Of a stretch of 64,000 bases of DNA, positions 9,500 to 20,689 are shown piece after piece. Position 1 is the stretch's first letter; each line of letters starts with the position of its first letter. The DNA lies in contig CM055106.1 in assembly GCA_029204225.1 (NCBI GenBank), positions 9,226,274 to 9,290,273 of the forward strand, read 5' to 3'. Under the pieces are notes generated by a model. The model searched no databases. It saw nothing but the letters and a program-made list of their open reading frames with translations, and was not told where the DNA came from. This stretch comes from Diphasiastrum complanatum. Taxonomy: Eukaryota; Streptophyta; Lycopodiopsida; Lycopodiales; Lycopodiaceae. A program made the position numbers and the translations under genes.

Positions 9500-10744
9500 C
9501 TTAACTTAAACAAATTATGAGTATTGCCTGCGTACCGTGGGAATATGCATGCATGTACTCGTCATGTGTGGGAGAATGCCCCACGGCTGATCGCTACACA
9601 AACATTCCAAATTTTGATCATATAAAGATGGCATTTTATTCCAACGTGTCTTACGAAAAACTCCCAAGAGCAAAAATAAAAAACACATTAATATTAACAC
9701 ATATATTGTCCGTTCACGACCATTTCAAGTTCAAGGAACAATGATGATCCAAATTGAACCACATGAGGAATAGACATCAACCAGAGGCTCACTGGCCCCA
9801 CAGGTGACTCATATGTAATGAGGGGGTGTCTCTTATATGAAGACACAAAAGATGAGTATGGTGTGTAGGCCCATGGCAGTCCTTGATTCTTGCGGTTCGT
9901 AGCATCAAAAAAAGAAAAGGATGCTGCTACTTCGAACACAACACTTCAAAGTAGTTACATGTGGACACTTGTTTGAATTCAAATGAACCTCATGCAACCT
10001 TTTAGAGTTATTGAGTTTGAAGTAGCAGACACACTTTTCTCATTTTGGATGTGGTGAACCATAAGATTCAAGAACGCCAATGGCCTGCACATCATATGCC
10101 TCTTTGGTGTTGTTATTTTTAGGCGAGACACCCTATCGACACAAACAATTCGATTGCGGAGCCAGTTAGCCCCCTTTGCATCCTCAATGGATTCATGTGT
10201 TCACCAATATTCTTAGGGTTTAGGTTATGTGGATAATTATAGATGGAAAATTGACTTATATGTTGGTATTTTCCCTCGTAGCTTTGACTCAATACTTATA
10301 ATAGCTTGGAATTAAAATAACATGAATAGATTAAGATCCTACAAATCAAAGTAGCATGAACTAGTAAGCATGAAACATAAATCAAGATTCTGCGAATTAG
10401 GGTAGCACGAACTGGTAATCATGAAACATAAACGAATGGCATCACACATGCACACGCACACACACACTCTAAACCAAAACCTAAACACACATGAGGATAA
10501 AAAAAAAGAACATAGTAGAGTGCCGAACCATACAGTTATATCACAACTCCCGAACTGTACGGTGATAACCTATTTCAGAATGTCACCACATGCTCCCTCC
10601 CTAAGGCGTTTGGACTTTCTTGTGGAACTTATCGTCCAACAAGAAACATTTGAACCACGTCTTTATCGGAAGAAAACAAGGGCTACACACCTTTCTAGAA
10701 TTGGGAGTGTTGGTTAACTTTAACTCTTTCTCTCTCTCTCTCTT
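9500..10744 (-). repeat. Repeat block with inverted relative at 40.0-41.73 kb
   Basis: Successive segments match the reverse complement of 41730 down to about 40000. They include an ACCACATGAGGAATAG-like segment, a segment ending AGCATCCTTTTC on the other strand, and one full copy of the ~546-bp unit that is tandemly triplicated at 39250-40890. In this copy the GA/CT tract is only about 13 bases (10731-10743). No gene is evident; the open frames in it are translations of the repeat. Confidence 0.65.
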
Positions 10745-11223
10745 AATAAAGAGGAGGTGCATCTACTACATCTCAAGTTGATGGAGAGGAGGCTATGTTC
10801 ATAAGGCAAATTCAAGGGCAAATGCAAAAGCAGGTGGTCTAAAGGGCAAGATCAAGGTGAGACTTCCTCTTTTGGCGAAAAGAAAGATAGATCAAAGTTA
10901 AAATGCTTCTATTGTGGTATGAAAGGGCATATTGCTAGTGATTGCTTCAAAAAGAAGAGAGATCAAGGTGATAAGCAAGGAAACCTAACTCTAGATGAGA
11001 ATGGTGTTGGTGATCAAAACTCAAATGATGATGCTTTTGTGATGTCTTCATGTTTGGTTGCTAATGTTGGAGATATTGATCCTTGGTGGATTGATAGTGG
11101 AGCAAGCTCACACATGACTTTTGACAAAAGAGTATTTCACATCTTTGTTGGCATATGGAGATGACAAGAGGGTGATCTACACGGCCAATGATGGTGAGTG
11201 TGCAATCAAAGGGATTGGCACAA
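10745..11223 (+). pseudogene. Copia gag-protease fragment (duplicate of 36.7-37.2 kb)
   Basis: The frame encodes an intact CCHC zinc knuckle (CFYCGMKGHIASDC, about 10905-10950) and the protease active-site region WWIDSGASSHMT. A frameshift or stop follows at 11164. It is nearly identical to the minus-strand copia at 36700-37215, and the match continues leftward into the GA-repeat block. It therefore appears to have been copied together with its neighbour. At about 160 codons it is a small part of a Ty1/copia polyprotein of 1,300 or more residues and cannot be functional. Confidence 0.75.
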
Positions 11224-11716
11224 ATCAAGGGAGAATATGAGTCTGTAAATTTATAAAGACCCTTATAGAAAAAATTGCGAAGTTAGATTTTTGCAAGGAA
11301 ATAAGATCTTGACAGTTCCTCCACCCACTTAAAACTCAGAGTTCTACAATGAGTGAAACTGAGAATGGCAAAACCTTGAAGTTCATATGAAACTAAGAAC
11401 TTTTGCTTTTTACAGCATCAAATTCTGAGCTCAAACAAAGAAGTTACGAAAATTTAAAGAAAAACTGGTAAAGTAGATTATATACAACTTAGAAGGGGGG
11501 GGGGGTATTGAAAAATTTTACAAATTGAAATGGATAACACTTTGAAATCCATGAAACATTGAAGTGCTCGACGAAAAATACTTGAAACCATTAAAATAGT
11601 TTCAAAAATTGTCGGCAAATTTTTTTATCGGCTGCTCTTGTGGTGCATTTGAGTGCTCGTCAAAAAAAAATTTGTGACAACCCTAAATTTTTAAAAAATT
11701 GTATGCAAATAAAAGG

Positions 11717-11945
11717 GATCGAGCAAGAGAGAGAAAAACTTAATCGACGCAAAGAGAGAGAAAATCTCAACCGACGCATTTAGAGAGAGAGAGAGAGGGT
11801 AGCCGACGCTTAGAGAGAGAGGAGGTAGCCGATGGTTAGAGAGAGAGAGGAGGTAGCCGACGCTTAGAGAGAGAGAGAGGAGGTAGCCGATTCTTAGAAA
11901 GAGAGAGAGGCGTAACCGACGTGAAGGTAGAGAGAGAGGAGAATA
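11717..11945. repeat. GA-rich zone with AGCCGACG motif
   Basis: Repeated blocks of (GA)n followed by GGAGGTAGCCGA(C/T)(G/T), period about 30-35 bases. This is the counterpart of 4017-4400 in element A. Confidence 0.65.
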
Positions 11946-11951
11946 GGCGTC

Positions 11952-12480
11952 TTGTGCAGCAGATGGAAAGCCTGGGAATCATCGACCGCATTTGTGGGGT
12001 ATCATGGCAAACCCACTGCAGGCGCCGCAGGAGTCCTCACAGTCGGACAGTCGGATGACTTCCAGAACCCACATCGCAGGATAGATCAAGAAGGTATCAA
12101 ATGTGAACTTATATTCATGTTGTCTTCTAAATCACACTCCTGAAATTATATTGACCAAATTGTGGAAATGAATGATGATAATGTAGCTAAGTTTAAAGGA
12201 TAAGTCGCTATTGATTTCTAGGTGGAAGCAACAATTTGAGCCTGATCAGCCTTCGGCACGCCATCAGATGCATGCTGGGAATTATTGGAGCTGAACATCT
12301 TACTAGTCTCTTGATTCGGCCAGTATTCATTAGAAGACAGCACATACATGCGAGTCAAGCTTATTGCAATCCTGTTTTTGTTTGGTTATTTCGATTATTT
12401 GGAAACTGTAGTATTGACAGGCATTTTCTACCAATGAAATTGAACTCTAGTCTTAGTCCAGCATTTGGCACTTTTCAGTG
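11952..12480 (+). pseudogene. Cargo segment of element B, unrecognised
   Basis: This plus-strand stretch has balanced base composition and several open frames: 63 codons from 11952, and the first part of a 133-codon frame from 12236. It has no match in element A, where the equivalent position holds the succinyl-CoA ligase piece. The makeup looks like transcribed host sequence, but I recognise no domain and the frames are short. Confidence 0.3.
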
Positions 12481-12612
12481 GCCAGCTACAGGTCGCAGCA
12501 ATCAAAATCTCAGAAATCAAAACAATCAGCCAGCTACAGATCACAGTAATCAAACTCTCAGAAATCAGAGCAATCAGCTAGCTACAGATCGCAACAATCA
12601 AAGATCGCAACA
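12481..12612 (+). repeat. 48-bp tandem repeat, 2.7 copies
   Basis: Units begin CAGCTACAG(G/A)TC at about 12482, 12530 and 12578. Because the period is a multiple of three it encodes a 16-residue repeat rich in Asn/Gln (consensus PATxxSNQxLRNQxNQ) at the end of the frame that starts at 12236. Confidence 0.8.
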
Positions 12613-12616
12613 TAGT

Positions 12617-12690
12617 AGGTTTAGGTTAGGGCCTTAGGGTTAGGGTAGGCGTGTAGGGTTAGGTTTAGGTCGCATGAAGGTTAGGGTTAT
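12617..12690. repeat. Telomere-like TTTAGG/TTAGGG degenerate run
   Basis: Irregular copies of TTAGGG and TTTAGG. A shorter run (TTTAGGTTTAGGGTTT, 5585-5600) sits at the same place in element A. It is part of the shared chassis and not a telomere. Confidence 0.5.
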
Positions 12691-13463
12691 TTTATTTTTT
12701 TAAAAATTGAACTTCAAAATGAAAAATGCAAAAAAAATCTACAAAGAAAACTAAACTCCAAATCTGAAAATTTGAAGTGCTTCTCTCTCACTTGTGAAAA
12801 AAATTTCCAAGATTCTGGCTAATCTGACCCATGTCTAGTAATTTGATCATAACTTCCTCAATACTGATCCAAATCAAACAAACTCAGTACCTCTGAAAAG
12901 CTAACAACAAGCTCTATTAGGCTATATATCAGATCAATGATTGCAAGTGATTTTATAGGTCAAATTAACAACCGAACAAGACTGAAAATTTTGAAGAAAG
13001 AAAAACTAACAAAACTAGAGCTACAAATCAAGATTTGTCATAACTTTTTGGATACTAATCCAAATGACCTGCCATATCGATTAGATCAAAGCTAAGACAA
13101 TGCTCTAAAATGCTATGGAAAGAAACTTGAAATAAAAGCTCAGGTCAAATTTGAAAAATTCAAATCAAATAAAAGCAAAATCCTACACACCTATTTTGAT
13201 AGCCTTTGGGAAAAGTGCAATAACTTTTGCATCTCTTATCCAAATGCCTTGAAAATTGGTGAAAATTAAAGCTAAAACAAAGCTCTACAAACCCATGGAA
13301 TCAAATTAGAAATGAATATCAAAACATTCGTCTGAACAGAACTGAAAATTTCAAAGTTAAAAATTAGCAAAAAGAAAGCTACAAAAATAATAAATTCATC
13401 AACTCTAAAGGAATTCTCATAAAATCATCATGAATTTAGGATCTATGCTCTAATACCAAGAAA

Positions 13464-13999
13464 TGTCATGTGCCAAATCTCAAGCAAATAGCACTTACAA
13501 AAGAAGTAAAGCTAATAGCAAGAAAAGTACATAGCATTCAAGATAGCATATCATTAGAAAGCTAGAAACATGGAGATCACAATGGAATCACATTAGCAAT
13601 GAAAGAAAGAGTACAATCAATGGAAATGGAGCATTGATTCATGTGGATAGGGCACGTGAGACCTAGCAATGGAGATCCCTATGGCTCACATTCACAAGGA
13701 AGCTAGAAGCTCTCACTTGCAAATGAGCCAAAAGATTCACAAAATGATGTCTCTTGCCTAGTTATAGACAACTCTTAACTTAACTTAACTTAACTATCTT
13801 GAGAGATAGTTAGCCCTTGTTAAGTATTATTCAAACTACATTGGGCCCTTGTTGGCCTATTATCCTTATTAATTACTTTGAAGGGCCTAAAGAGGGAACC
13901 ACCTTGTTCTTAAGGCTGATAGCTCCTTTTGGGCCTACAAAGCTTACAATGGATATTATATTGCCTTGAAAAGCATTGATGTACTAAAAGTACATGACA
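13464..13999 (-). repeat. LTR of element B, 536 bp
   Basis: The ends form an inverted repeat, TGTCATGT and ACATGACA. Its left edge is five bases from the primer site, so it is the 5' LTR of a minus-strand element. The start aligns with 6443-6585. Confidence 0.65.
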
Positions 14000-14040
14000 C
14001 ATGATGAATGGGTTGCCATAAAGAAAGCTATATGTGCAGT

Positions 14041-14760
14041 GTACTTAGTTTTTTGAAAATCCAATTGCCATGAGAGCTTGTGGTGGGAGAGTGTTTTCTG
14101 TGTATGTTACTGTGTTGCATGATCTGTGATCCTGTTTCAAACAAATTTCAACTCAAACCTTACCACTCTTTTAAAAGGACTTTCGTAGACTAAGAACAAT
14201 CGCTTTTGTTTCATATTAAATTCATGGATTTGAATTCTTGCAGACTCAATGAGATGTAGCTTTAGGAGGCACTGCAAAGGTTACTGAGCAGTTTTGACAA
14301 AAAAAAATTGATTTTACAAGGGATTTTTGAATGTTTATGGTTTTTCCCTATTTTTTCACAATCTGCTGGGAACTAAGTCTCGCAGGCTTCTATGCAAGTG
14401 TGGAACTGTGGTCTCAAGCTCTTGCCAGTCATGCGAGAGTTATTTTTTACTGGTTTGGGAGAAATAAAATTTGATGTGATTTTAGCCCACTTTTTTCCTC
14501 CAAAATACAGATTTGTGGGATTTTTTGTGGTTTTTTGATAATTGTGATGATTTATGTCAAGCCCTTAGAGGCTGTTTTAGGTCTCCACTGCCTCTCCACA
14601 CCTCCTCCGCTAGCTTCCAATAGTCCAATCATACAAAAACAAGCAAAACAAGCCTAAACCACCTCAAAACCACGTAAAACAAACTAAAATAGACAAAAAC
14701 AACTAAAATGACAGCTAAACTAGTTAGTAATGGCCTATCCCTGACAAGGGCACCATTGTA
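14041..14760 (+). mobile_element. Possible LTR end and leader of another retroelement
   Basis: The stretch GTGTTTTCTGTGTATGTTAC through GCATGATCTGTGATC resembles the minus-strand LTR end at 1.34-1.42 kb. It is followed by T-rich leader-like DNA. No primer site of standard form and no coding region are visible. Confidence 0.3.
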
Positions 14761-15733
14761 GGTGTAGTAAATAGATCTTGAGCATTCCTCCACCTGTCAA
14801 AAGGGGTTAGAACACAAGGATCGGAGTCTAATTATAACTATGTTTGGTTGCTACTTACTTGCTTTTCTACACAATACTAACTGTAACCAACACTAACTCT
14901 AACTCTAACTAGTACTAATTACATGCATACATCCTTGATAGAGGTGAAAGAGGTGGGAGAGAGAGAGAGAGGTGAAAGAGGTTAGCTCATGTGCTCAATA
15001 TCACATACATTGGAGAATCCATTAAAAAAACACAAAGTAAAAACAATGCAAAATGGGAAAATAACTAGCAAACACAAACAATAGCAAAGCATGAAAGGAT
15101 TAGCACATGAGGATGCTTGGATCTCCAAAATAGTAGAGTTTCCTCCTCTCTATTAACATGTCAAATGGATTACAAGAGGTGTCTTTTTACCTTGGGGAGG
15201 CCCTTGCCCCTTGGTTTCTATTGGCTACTTCAAGAAGATAGGATTGAAATCCTAACCCTTCAAAAGAAACACCTTCTAATCTATGTGAGCACAAATCTAT
15301 GAAGCACACCCCACCTACCACCATTTGACTTTTGACCATTAAACCAAACTTAGGAAACTTAGTTAACTCAAACTTGGGTACTACATACTCAAAAACTATC
15401 TCTGAGTATCTGATTGACTATGTTTGACACTTTCGCTAATAAGCAGCAAGTGTTTCTAACAATGCGCTATAATCTCCAAGATCAATATGCAAAAGAAAAA
15501 TCTAAAAGAAGAAAATTTCAATTAATCTAGAAATTGATCAACTATTTATACTAGGTATGAATGTTGTTGAGGCTTATCCAAAAGACAGTTGAAGATAGTT
15601 GTTTGGTCGCAAATCGCAATTGGAGCTTAGCCATATTGCGCTATCACTTATCTAGTTAGGCTTATTGGAAACTACTTGCAAATACTGTTAGGGAAAGTTG
15701 TTAGCTTCACAACAAGTGGAGACCAGTTCTGTT
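14761..15733. other. Non-coding stretch
   Basis: Contains a GATCTTGAGCATTCCTCCACC segment like the left junction of element B and a short (GA)n tract at 14958-14972. I see no gene. The open frame at 15117-15302 has no recognisable content. Confidence 0.4.
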
Positions 15734-16085
15734 TGTTGAAAATCAGTGGGAATGAGCGGAAGCTGATGAGCGGGCTTGGTGTAGGATCAGAAGCACAACA
15801 GACAACATCAGAATATTCAAAGTGAATGATTTAGACAGATACTCAATGAAACAATACAGTAGTGGGACTGAAAATTTGCACTTTGATTAATATCAAACAG
15901 TGAGTACAATGTTTGAAGTGATAACTTCAGATTATAGACGTTGAGCATGATAACGCTGGTTATAGAAACTCGCATAATTAGAAGAAGATTTATGATGAAA
16001 ATTCTAGGATTGATATCCTATAAAATATCTACAACAGCCTTTTGTTGCAGTTATTACAACCGTCTCATTACAATTAATGAATGCA
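15734..16085 (-). repeat. Partial copia LTR, same family as 24625-25199
   Basis: Bases 15734-16085 align with 24625-24982 with few differences (shared AATCAGTGGGAATGAGC, TAGTGGGACT, TTGATATCCTATAAAAT). The last ~215 bases of the LTR are missing, and the palindromic-motif element begins at the break. It could be the 3' LTR of the same minus-strand copia, separated by later insertions. Confidence 0.6.
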
Positions 16086-17880
16086 CAAAGTGAGACGTGG
16101 AAAAAAAAAACTTGAAGAAAAATATTCACTTTTTTTTTTTTGCCACGTGGACGTCGGATTCCGACATCCACGTGGCCGGACGTGCCAAAAAAAAAACCAT
16201 GGCAAAATCCAATGATACTCCAATCAATAGGAATTCGAAGTGCATACGAAAAGTAAATGATTACGAAAAATGACATAGATGAAACGAACTGAAAATAGAT
16301 AAAGCCATATTTATTTCTGAGTGCGTATGCATGTAGCAGGAAAGCGAAGAAGTGCTAGTCATGAATGCTTCAATTGATTCTAGTATGTTTGTCACTTTGC
16401 TTCTGTCCTTTGCTAGGACAGAACTGCTCTCAACTAGAACAGCCATGAACGAGGGCTCCCATTGACAATAAATCAGTGAGTTCTCAATGGTCGTTGATAG
16501 ATCAGCTTTAGACAATAGTTGCAAGCTCCCTTTTTATAGTCGTGAAGGCTCATTTAGCTGAGTCTCTGATTTGACAATTAGCTTAGTGATGGCTTTCTTT
16601 CATATCTAATACTCATAGGCGTAGTGAAGGCTTGCAAAGTAGTAGCAGCGATGGTCAGATGTATTTTAGAGGTAGCGATGTTAATAATCACATCTCTCAA
16701 CTCTCTTTTGGAAATCAACAATAATCCTTCAGTATTTTGGACAACGTGTAATTCCTCAACAACTATAATGTGATTGAATGGTTAGATGACTCACTCATTT
16801 AGCAACAATAGTAGGCCAGCACTCCAAATATCTTGCAAGAAAAACTGGGTTCTAACTCTCAGAGCAAAGATAATTAAGCACCCCATAGCCAAGATATCTC
16901 AAGCTTCCAACGGAGATAGTGAGTCAATGGCACTCTTCAAAGTTCATTTTGAGTTCTGATTTTCAATAGAAATGCCATCATACCGAGCACGCTTCATTAG
17001 CTTTCTCTAGCTGATATCTCATTGTACATGTATCATACAACGATGGATTACCCTTTATAGCTCGATAGGGAGTAGCAACAAGATAGCCATACTGGATCAA
17101 TCAGTGAGAAAAAGTGGTAGCTCTACATCTTTGATGGTGGAGCTGGTTATGATCTTCATTCAAACCTCAAGAGCTCTTAGTCTCACACTATTTCACAAAG
17201 AACATAACATTAAATCTAAACCCAATAATTTACAAAGAACATAATATTAAATCAAACTCTTCTATCTATATTTTCTTGCTCTCTCTCATGTCTCTCACAC
17301 ACATCCTTCTCTTCCTCTCTCATTTGCTCATGATCATAAATCATTAAGACACATATTTGTGTTTAACTACACAAAATATACAATACAAGGAAGATAGTGT
17401 ACAAGAAAAAGTTACAAAGAAAGAAATCTTAGTTGCACATAACAAAACAAAAGAATTGTACTTGGAATGAGACAAATGGAATTGATAGAGTTGAGAAGAA
17501 GTGCCAAAAGCCGATCTCCAACAATCTCCTGCAAGAATAAAAAATAAGAGAACCCTAGAAAAATGATGCGGCTTTGAGAATTCGGTCACGGACGTCAGAT
17601 TCCGATATCTGTATTATCCGTCGGGATCCGACGTCCGCTTTGTGCTTTTTTTTTTTTGCACGGATAGGTGACGTCATTCATTTAAATAGTTGCAGTCTCC
17701 GAAATGGGATGTCGGATTCCGACATTTTTATTGGCCGTAGGAATCCGACGTCTCTAAAAAAATAAAAATTTCGGCAAATTTTTTTTTTCGACAATTTTTT
17801 TTTTTTTGTGTTTGATTCCGACGTATTATTATGTCGGATTCCGACGGATTATGAATTTTTTTTTAATCCTTCGGAACCTT
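16086..17880. mobile_element. Candidate DNA transposon bounded by GTCGGATTCCGAC arrays
   Basis: Both ends of this 1.8-kb interval carry the near-palindrome GTCGGATTCCGAC beside long homopolymer T or A tracts. One copy lies at 16151-16170, nested between two CCACGTGG arms. At least six full or partial copies lie between 17588 and 17845. The interval interrupts a copia LTR on the left. Such clusters near both ends resemble subterminal repeats of class II elements. An 87-residue minus-strand frame (16261-16524) in the interior reads like an exon but is unrecognised. No transposase and no target duplication were identified. Confidence 0.4.
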
Positions 17881-17900
17881 GTGTCAGAAATCGCGCATTT

Positions 17901-18576
17901 TGTTGTTGTGCTTCCCACTAATTGACTAATCAGTTTTAAATCTTCATCAAACTGTTTATCCACTTTTGCGGATTCTCTCGTATTTTGCACAGTCTGTAGA
18001 ATTACAAGTGTTTTTACACGGTCTGTAGAAATACAGAGTTTGACAACAGTGTCAAGAATTTTCTCTCACTACAAAATCCGACACTATCGTCTTTTTGCTA
18101 CAGTCAATTTTCTCTTCAAGTGACAATGTCAAAAATAGCAAGTAAAAATACAGTGTCATGTTGTTCGCATTTTTTGTCTGTCAGGAATTGCGAGTAAAAA
18201 TGCATTGTCATATGTTTTGCATTTTTTCAAAGTGTCTCAAATGTTAAGGAAATGACTTTGGAAAAGTGTGGGGCTAGCCCAACATTCTGGAAATGAGATT
18301 TTGCGAGACTGTTGTATTTTTCACAGAACTCTCATTTTTTGTTTTCTCCCTGATGACAGTTACGTTCATTTCTACAGAGTAACAGTTATGTTCATTTATG
18401 CAGACAGACTGTTTATGGCCAAATGTCACTACTTATCAGCAAGCAACTTTTGAGAAGAACTGGATGAATGCCAGCAGACTCTAGCCAACTGGCTGCCGCA
18501 TTTGATGACCTAATTGCTTAGTATAAATAGTTGTTCATATTTCAACATCTTAATTCAGAGATCAAGTATTGAATAG
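17901..18576 (+). repeat. Truncated 5' LTR of the plus-strand copia
   Basis: Aligns with 22189-22873 of the 3' LTR, sharing ATTGACTAATCAGTTTT and TTGTTCATATTTCA. It ends at GAATAGTTAGCT where the 3' LTR continues for about 300 more bases. A TATAAATAG box at about 18521 is a plausible promoter. Confidence 0.75.
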
Positions 18577-18579
18577 TTA

Positions 18580-18849
18580 GCTAAAAATCATATTAACCAG
18601 TTTAAGAATCTCTTGCAACAGGTGGTCGTTGTCGGATCAGTCATAGACGATCAAGATGCAATTATGACATTTCTTTCAAGTCTGCCCTCTACATATGAGT
18701 ACTGGGTGATGATCATCACGACACACTCAGATTTAACTCTTACTAGAGTTATCACTATGTTGCTGCAAGAAGATAATCGAAGAAGTCAAGACACTTCGTC
18801 TATCTCTTCGTCTCATGCTCTATATGTCAACAAGGTCTCAAAACGATAG
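18580..18849 (+). pseudogene. Copia gag fragment
   Basis: The frame includes HINQFKNLLQQ and later FLSSLPSTYEYW, the classic copia Gag (UBN2-type) signatures. The N-terminal half of Gag is missing at the deletion junction. A degraded zinc-knuckle region with stops follows at 18850-19080. Confidence 0.75.
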
Positions 18850-19110
18850 AAGCAAAAAAGCTCCAAGCAGTTTATATCAAATTAGAAACAAACTCAAAGT
18901 CAAGAACAATCATTGAATCCTTCGTCGAAGAAGAAGATGTTTCAGGTATTGCAACACAATAACCATGAGATCCAAGATTGCTGAATTCTCAAAGCGAAGA
19001 ATGTAGGCAAGCAATCTGATCAACAAGCAAATACAGTTACAACATCTCTTGAAGCCGAAATGGACGAAGACGCTTTTATGGTCAAAGACAAATACGCAAA
19101 TTCGAATGAT

Positions 19111-19650
19111 TCATGATTTCTGGATTCTAGAGCTACTCAACATATGACCAATCATCGTGAGATTTTTCAATCCTATACGTCTTACAACACAAAGAAGTAT
19201 GTTCATCTTGGTGATGATAGCACTCACACTATCAAAGGTGAAGGTACTGTAAGATTAAGATTCCAGCATGATCAATTCAAACTACTGTCAAAAGTCTTAT
19301 ATGTTCCTAAACTCTCTACAAATCTGTTATCAGTAAGTAGAATTACAGATTTAGGTCATAAGGTGAAGTTTGAGTTTGATCAATGCAGAATTATTGATAG
19401 GAGTAATAAGATCCTTGCACTCAACAAGAGGCATGGATACTTATATAGATTGGCACATTGTTATTCTGATTCTAGTAAAGCTTTGAAAACCTCTATTCTT
19501 GTCAATAAAGCATTACTATGGCATCATCGCTTAGGAAACTTTAATTATGCATCTGTTTTGAACATGTCCAGACAATTCCTAGTACTCGATCTCGACTATC
19601 CTTCTAGTAAAGTTGATCTCCCTGTCTGCCATAGCTGCATCCTTGGATAG
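19111..19650 (+). pseudogene. Copia protease and pre-integrase region
   Basis: The protease motif reads FLDSRATQHMT: the catalytic Asp-Ser-Gly has become Asp-Ser-Arg. An in-frame stop lies just before it. YVPKLSTNLLSVSRI and LLWHHRLGNFNYASVL (gag-pre-integrase zinc region) follow, ending with CHSC before a stop at 19650. It is clearly inactive. Confidence 0.8.
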
Positions 19651-20345
19651 TAGACTAGGATTCCTTTTAGATCGAGTCATAGGCATGCAACAAAAGGTCT
19701 GTTAGATGTTGTTCATATAGATATATGAGACCTATGCTAACTCCTTCATTGCTAGATGCAAAGTATTTCATTACCTTTATTCTAGAAAAACGACCGTTTA
19801 CTTCATTAAACAAAAATTAGAAGCTTTCGTCAAGTTCAGACAATTCAAAGAGCATGCAGAAAATCAAACTGGCAAATGAATCAAAGCACTGAGGTCAGAT
19901 AACGAGGGAGAATGCATCTCCACCAAATTCAAGGAGTATTGTCTTAACAACGACATTGAGCAACAATACATTACCTCCTATTCAGCTCAGTCAAATGGTC
20001 TTGTTGAGAGAAAGAACAGAACCTTAGTTGAATCGGCAAAGTGCATGTTATCACATGCAACATTTCCAAAGTCCTTCTGGGCTGAAGCTGTTTGAATAGC
20101 AATCTATATTCAGAACCGATGTCCTACTAAAGGTCTCTCAGACAAAACACCATTCGAAGTTTGGACAGGTACCAAACCTTCTTTATCGAACTTACAAATT
20201 TTTGGATGTACTGCTTATGTGCAAATTCCTCACGATCTCAGGATGAAGCTCGACTTTCAGAGTATCAAATGTATTTTCATCAGCTACACAACTTCAGATC
20301 AAGCTTACAAGTTGTTCGATCCCATCGAGTCGAAGATATTTACTA
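19651..20345 (+). pseudogene. Copia integrase core, multiply interrupted
   Basis: Recognisable pieces include LRSDNEGECIS (second catalytic Asp), SNGLVERKNRTLVES (catalytic Glu) and IFGCTAYVQIPHDL. Several stop codons and frame changes interrupt the domain, and the first catalytic Asp region is not intact. Confidence 0.7.
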
Positions 20346-20689
20346 GCTGAGATGTCATCTTCATCGAAGATCAGTTTATCGACCTCAAGGGAAAAGGCAA
20401 AGCCCATGTAGCCGACTTGTCTGACTCGTCTGACATATCAAACTTTCCAGTTCTTCAGTCAACTTTTCTCATTGAAGGTCCAAGACCATCTACTTTTGAC
20501 GAATAACATATCATTGGGAATCAGAAGATGATGATGCTGCAGTTCAACAACTTCAATATGATGAAAATGATCAACTTCCTCTATTTCCAACAAGATCACC
20601 TATCAGGTATATCGATGAGTCTGCAGCCTATCTTGTTCATGAGCTGACGACTGTCAAAGAGGCACTCAGTCATCCCGATTTTGATGGAC

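Larger units (their letters stand above)
11226..13999 (-). mobile_element. Non-autonomous LTR element B, same chassis as A
   Basis: The right end is a 536-bp LTR (13464-13999) with TGTCATGT...ACATGACA termini. It is preceded by a one-mismatch primer site (GCTCTAATACCA, 13447-13458) at the same five-base spacing as in element A. A polypyrimidine run (TTCCTCCACCC, about 11310-11322) next to GATCTTGACA marks a plausible 3' LTR junction on the left. A similar GATCTTGAGCATTCCTCCACC occurs at 14775. The body has no gag or pol. It holds a GA-rich zone, plus-strand cargo, a 48-bp tandem repeat and the leader shared with A. Confidence 0.6.

Noticed and set aside
12617-12690. True telomere or chromosome end
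   Set aside because: Repeats are irregular, fewer than ten, internal, and repeated at the same position in a second element.
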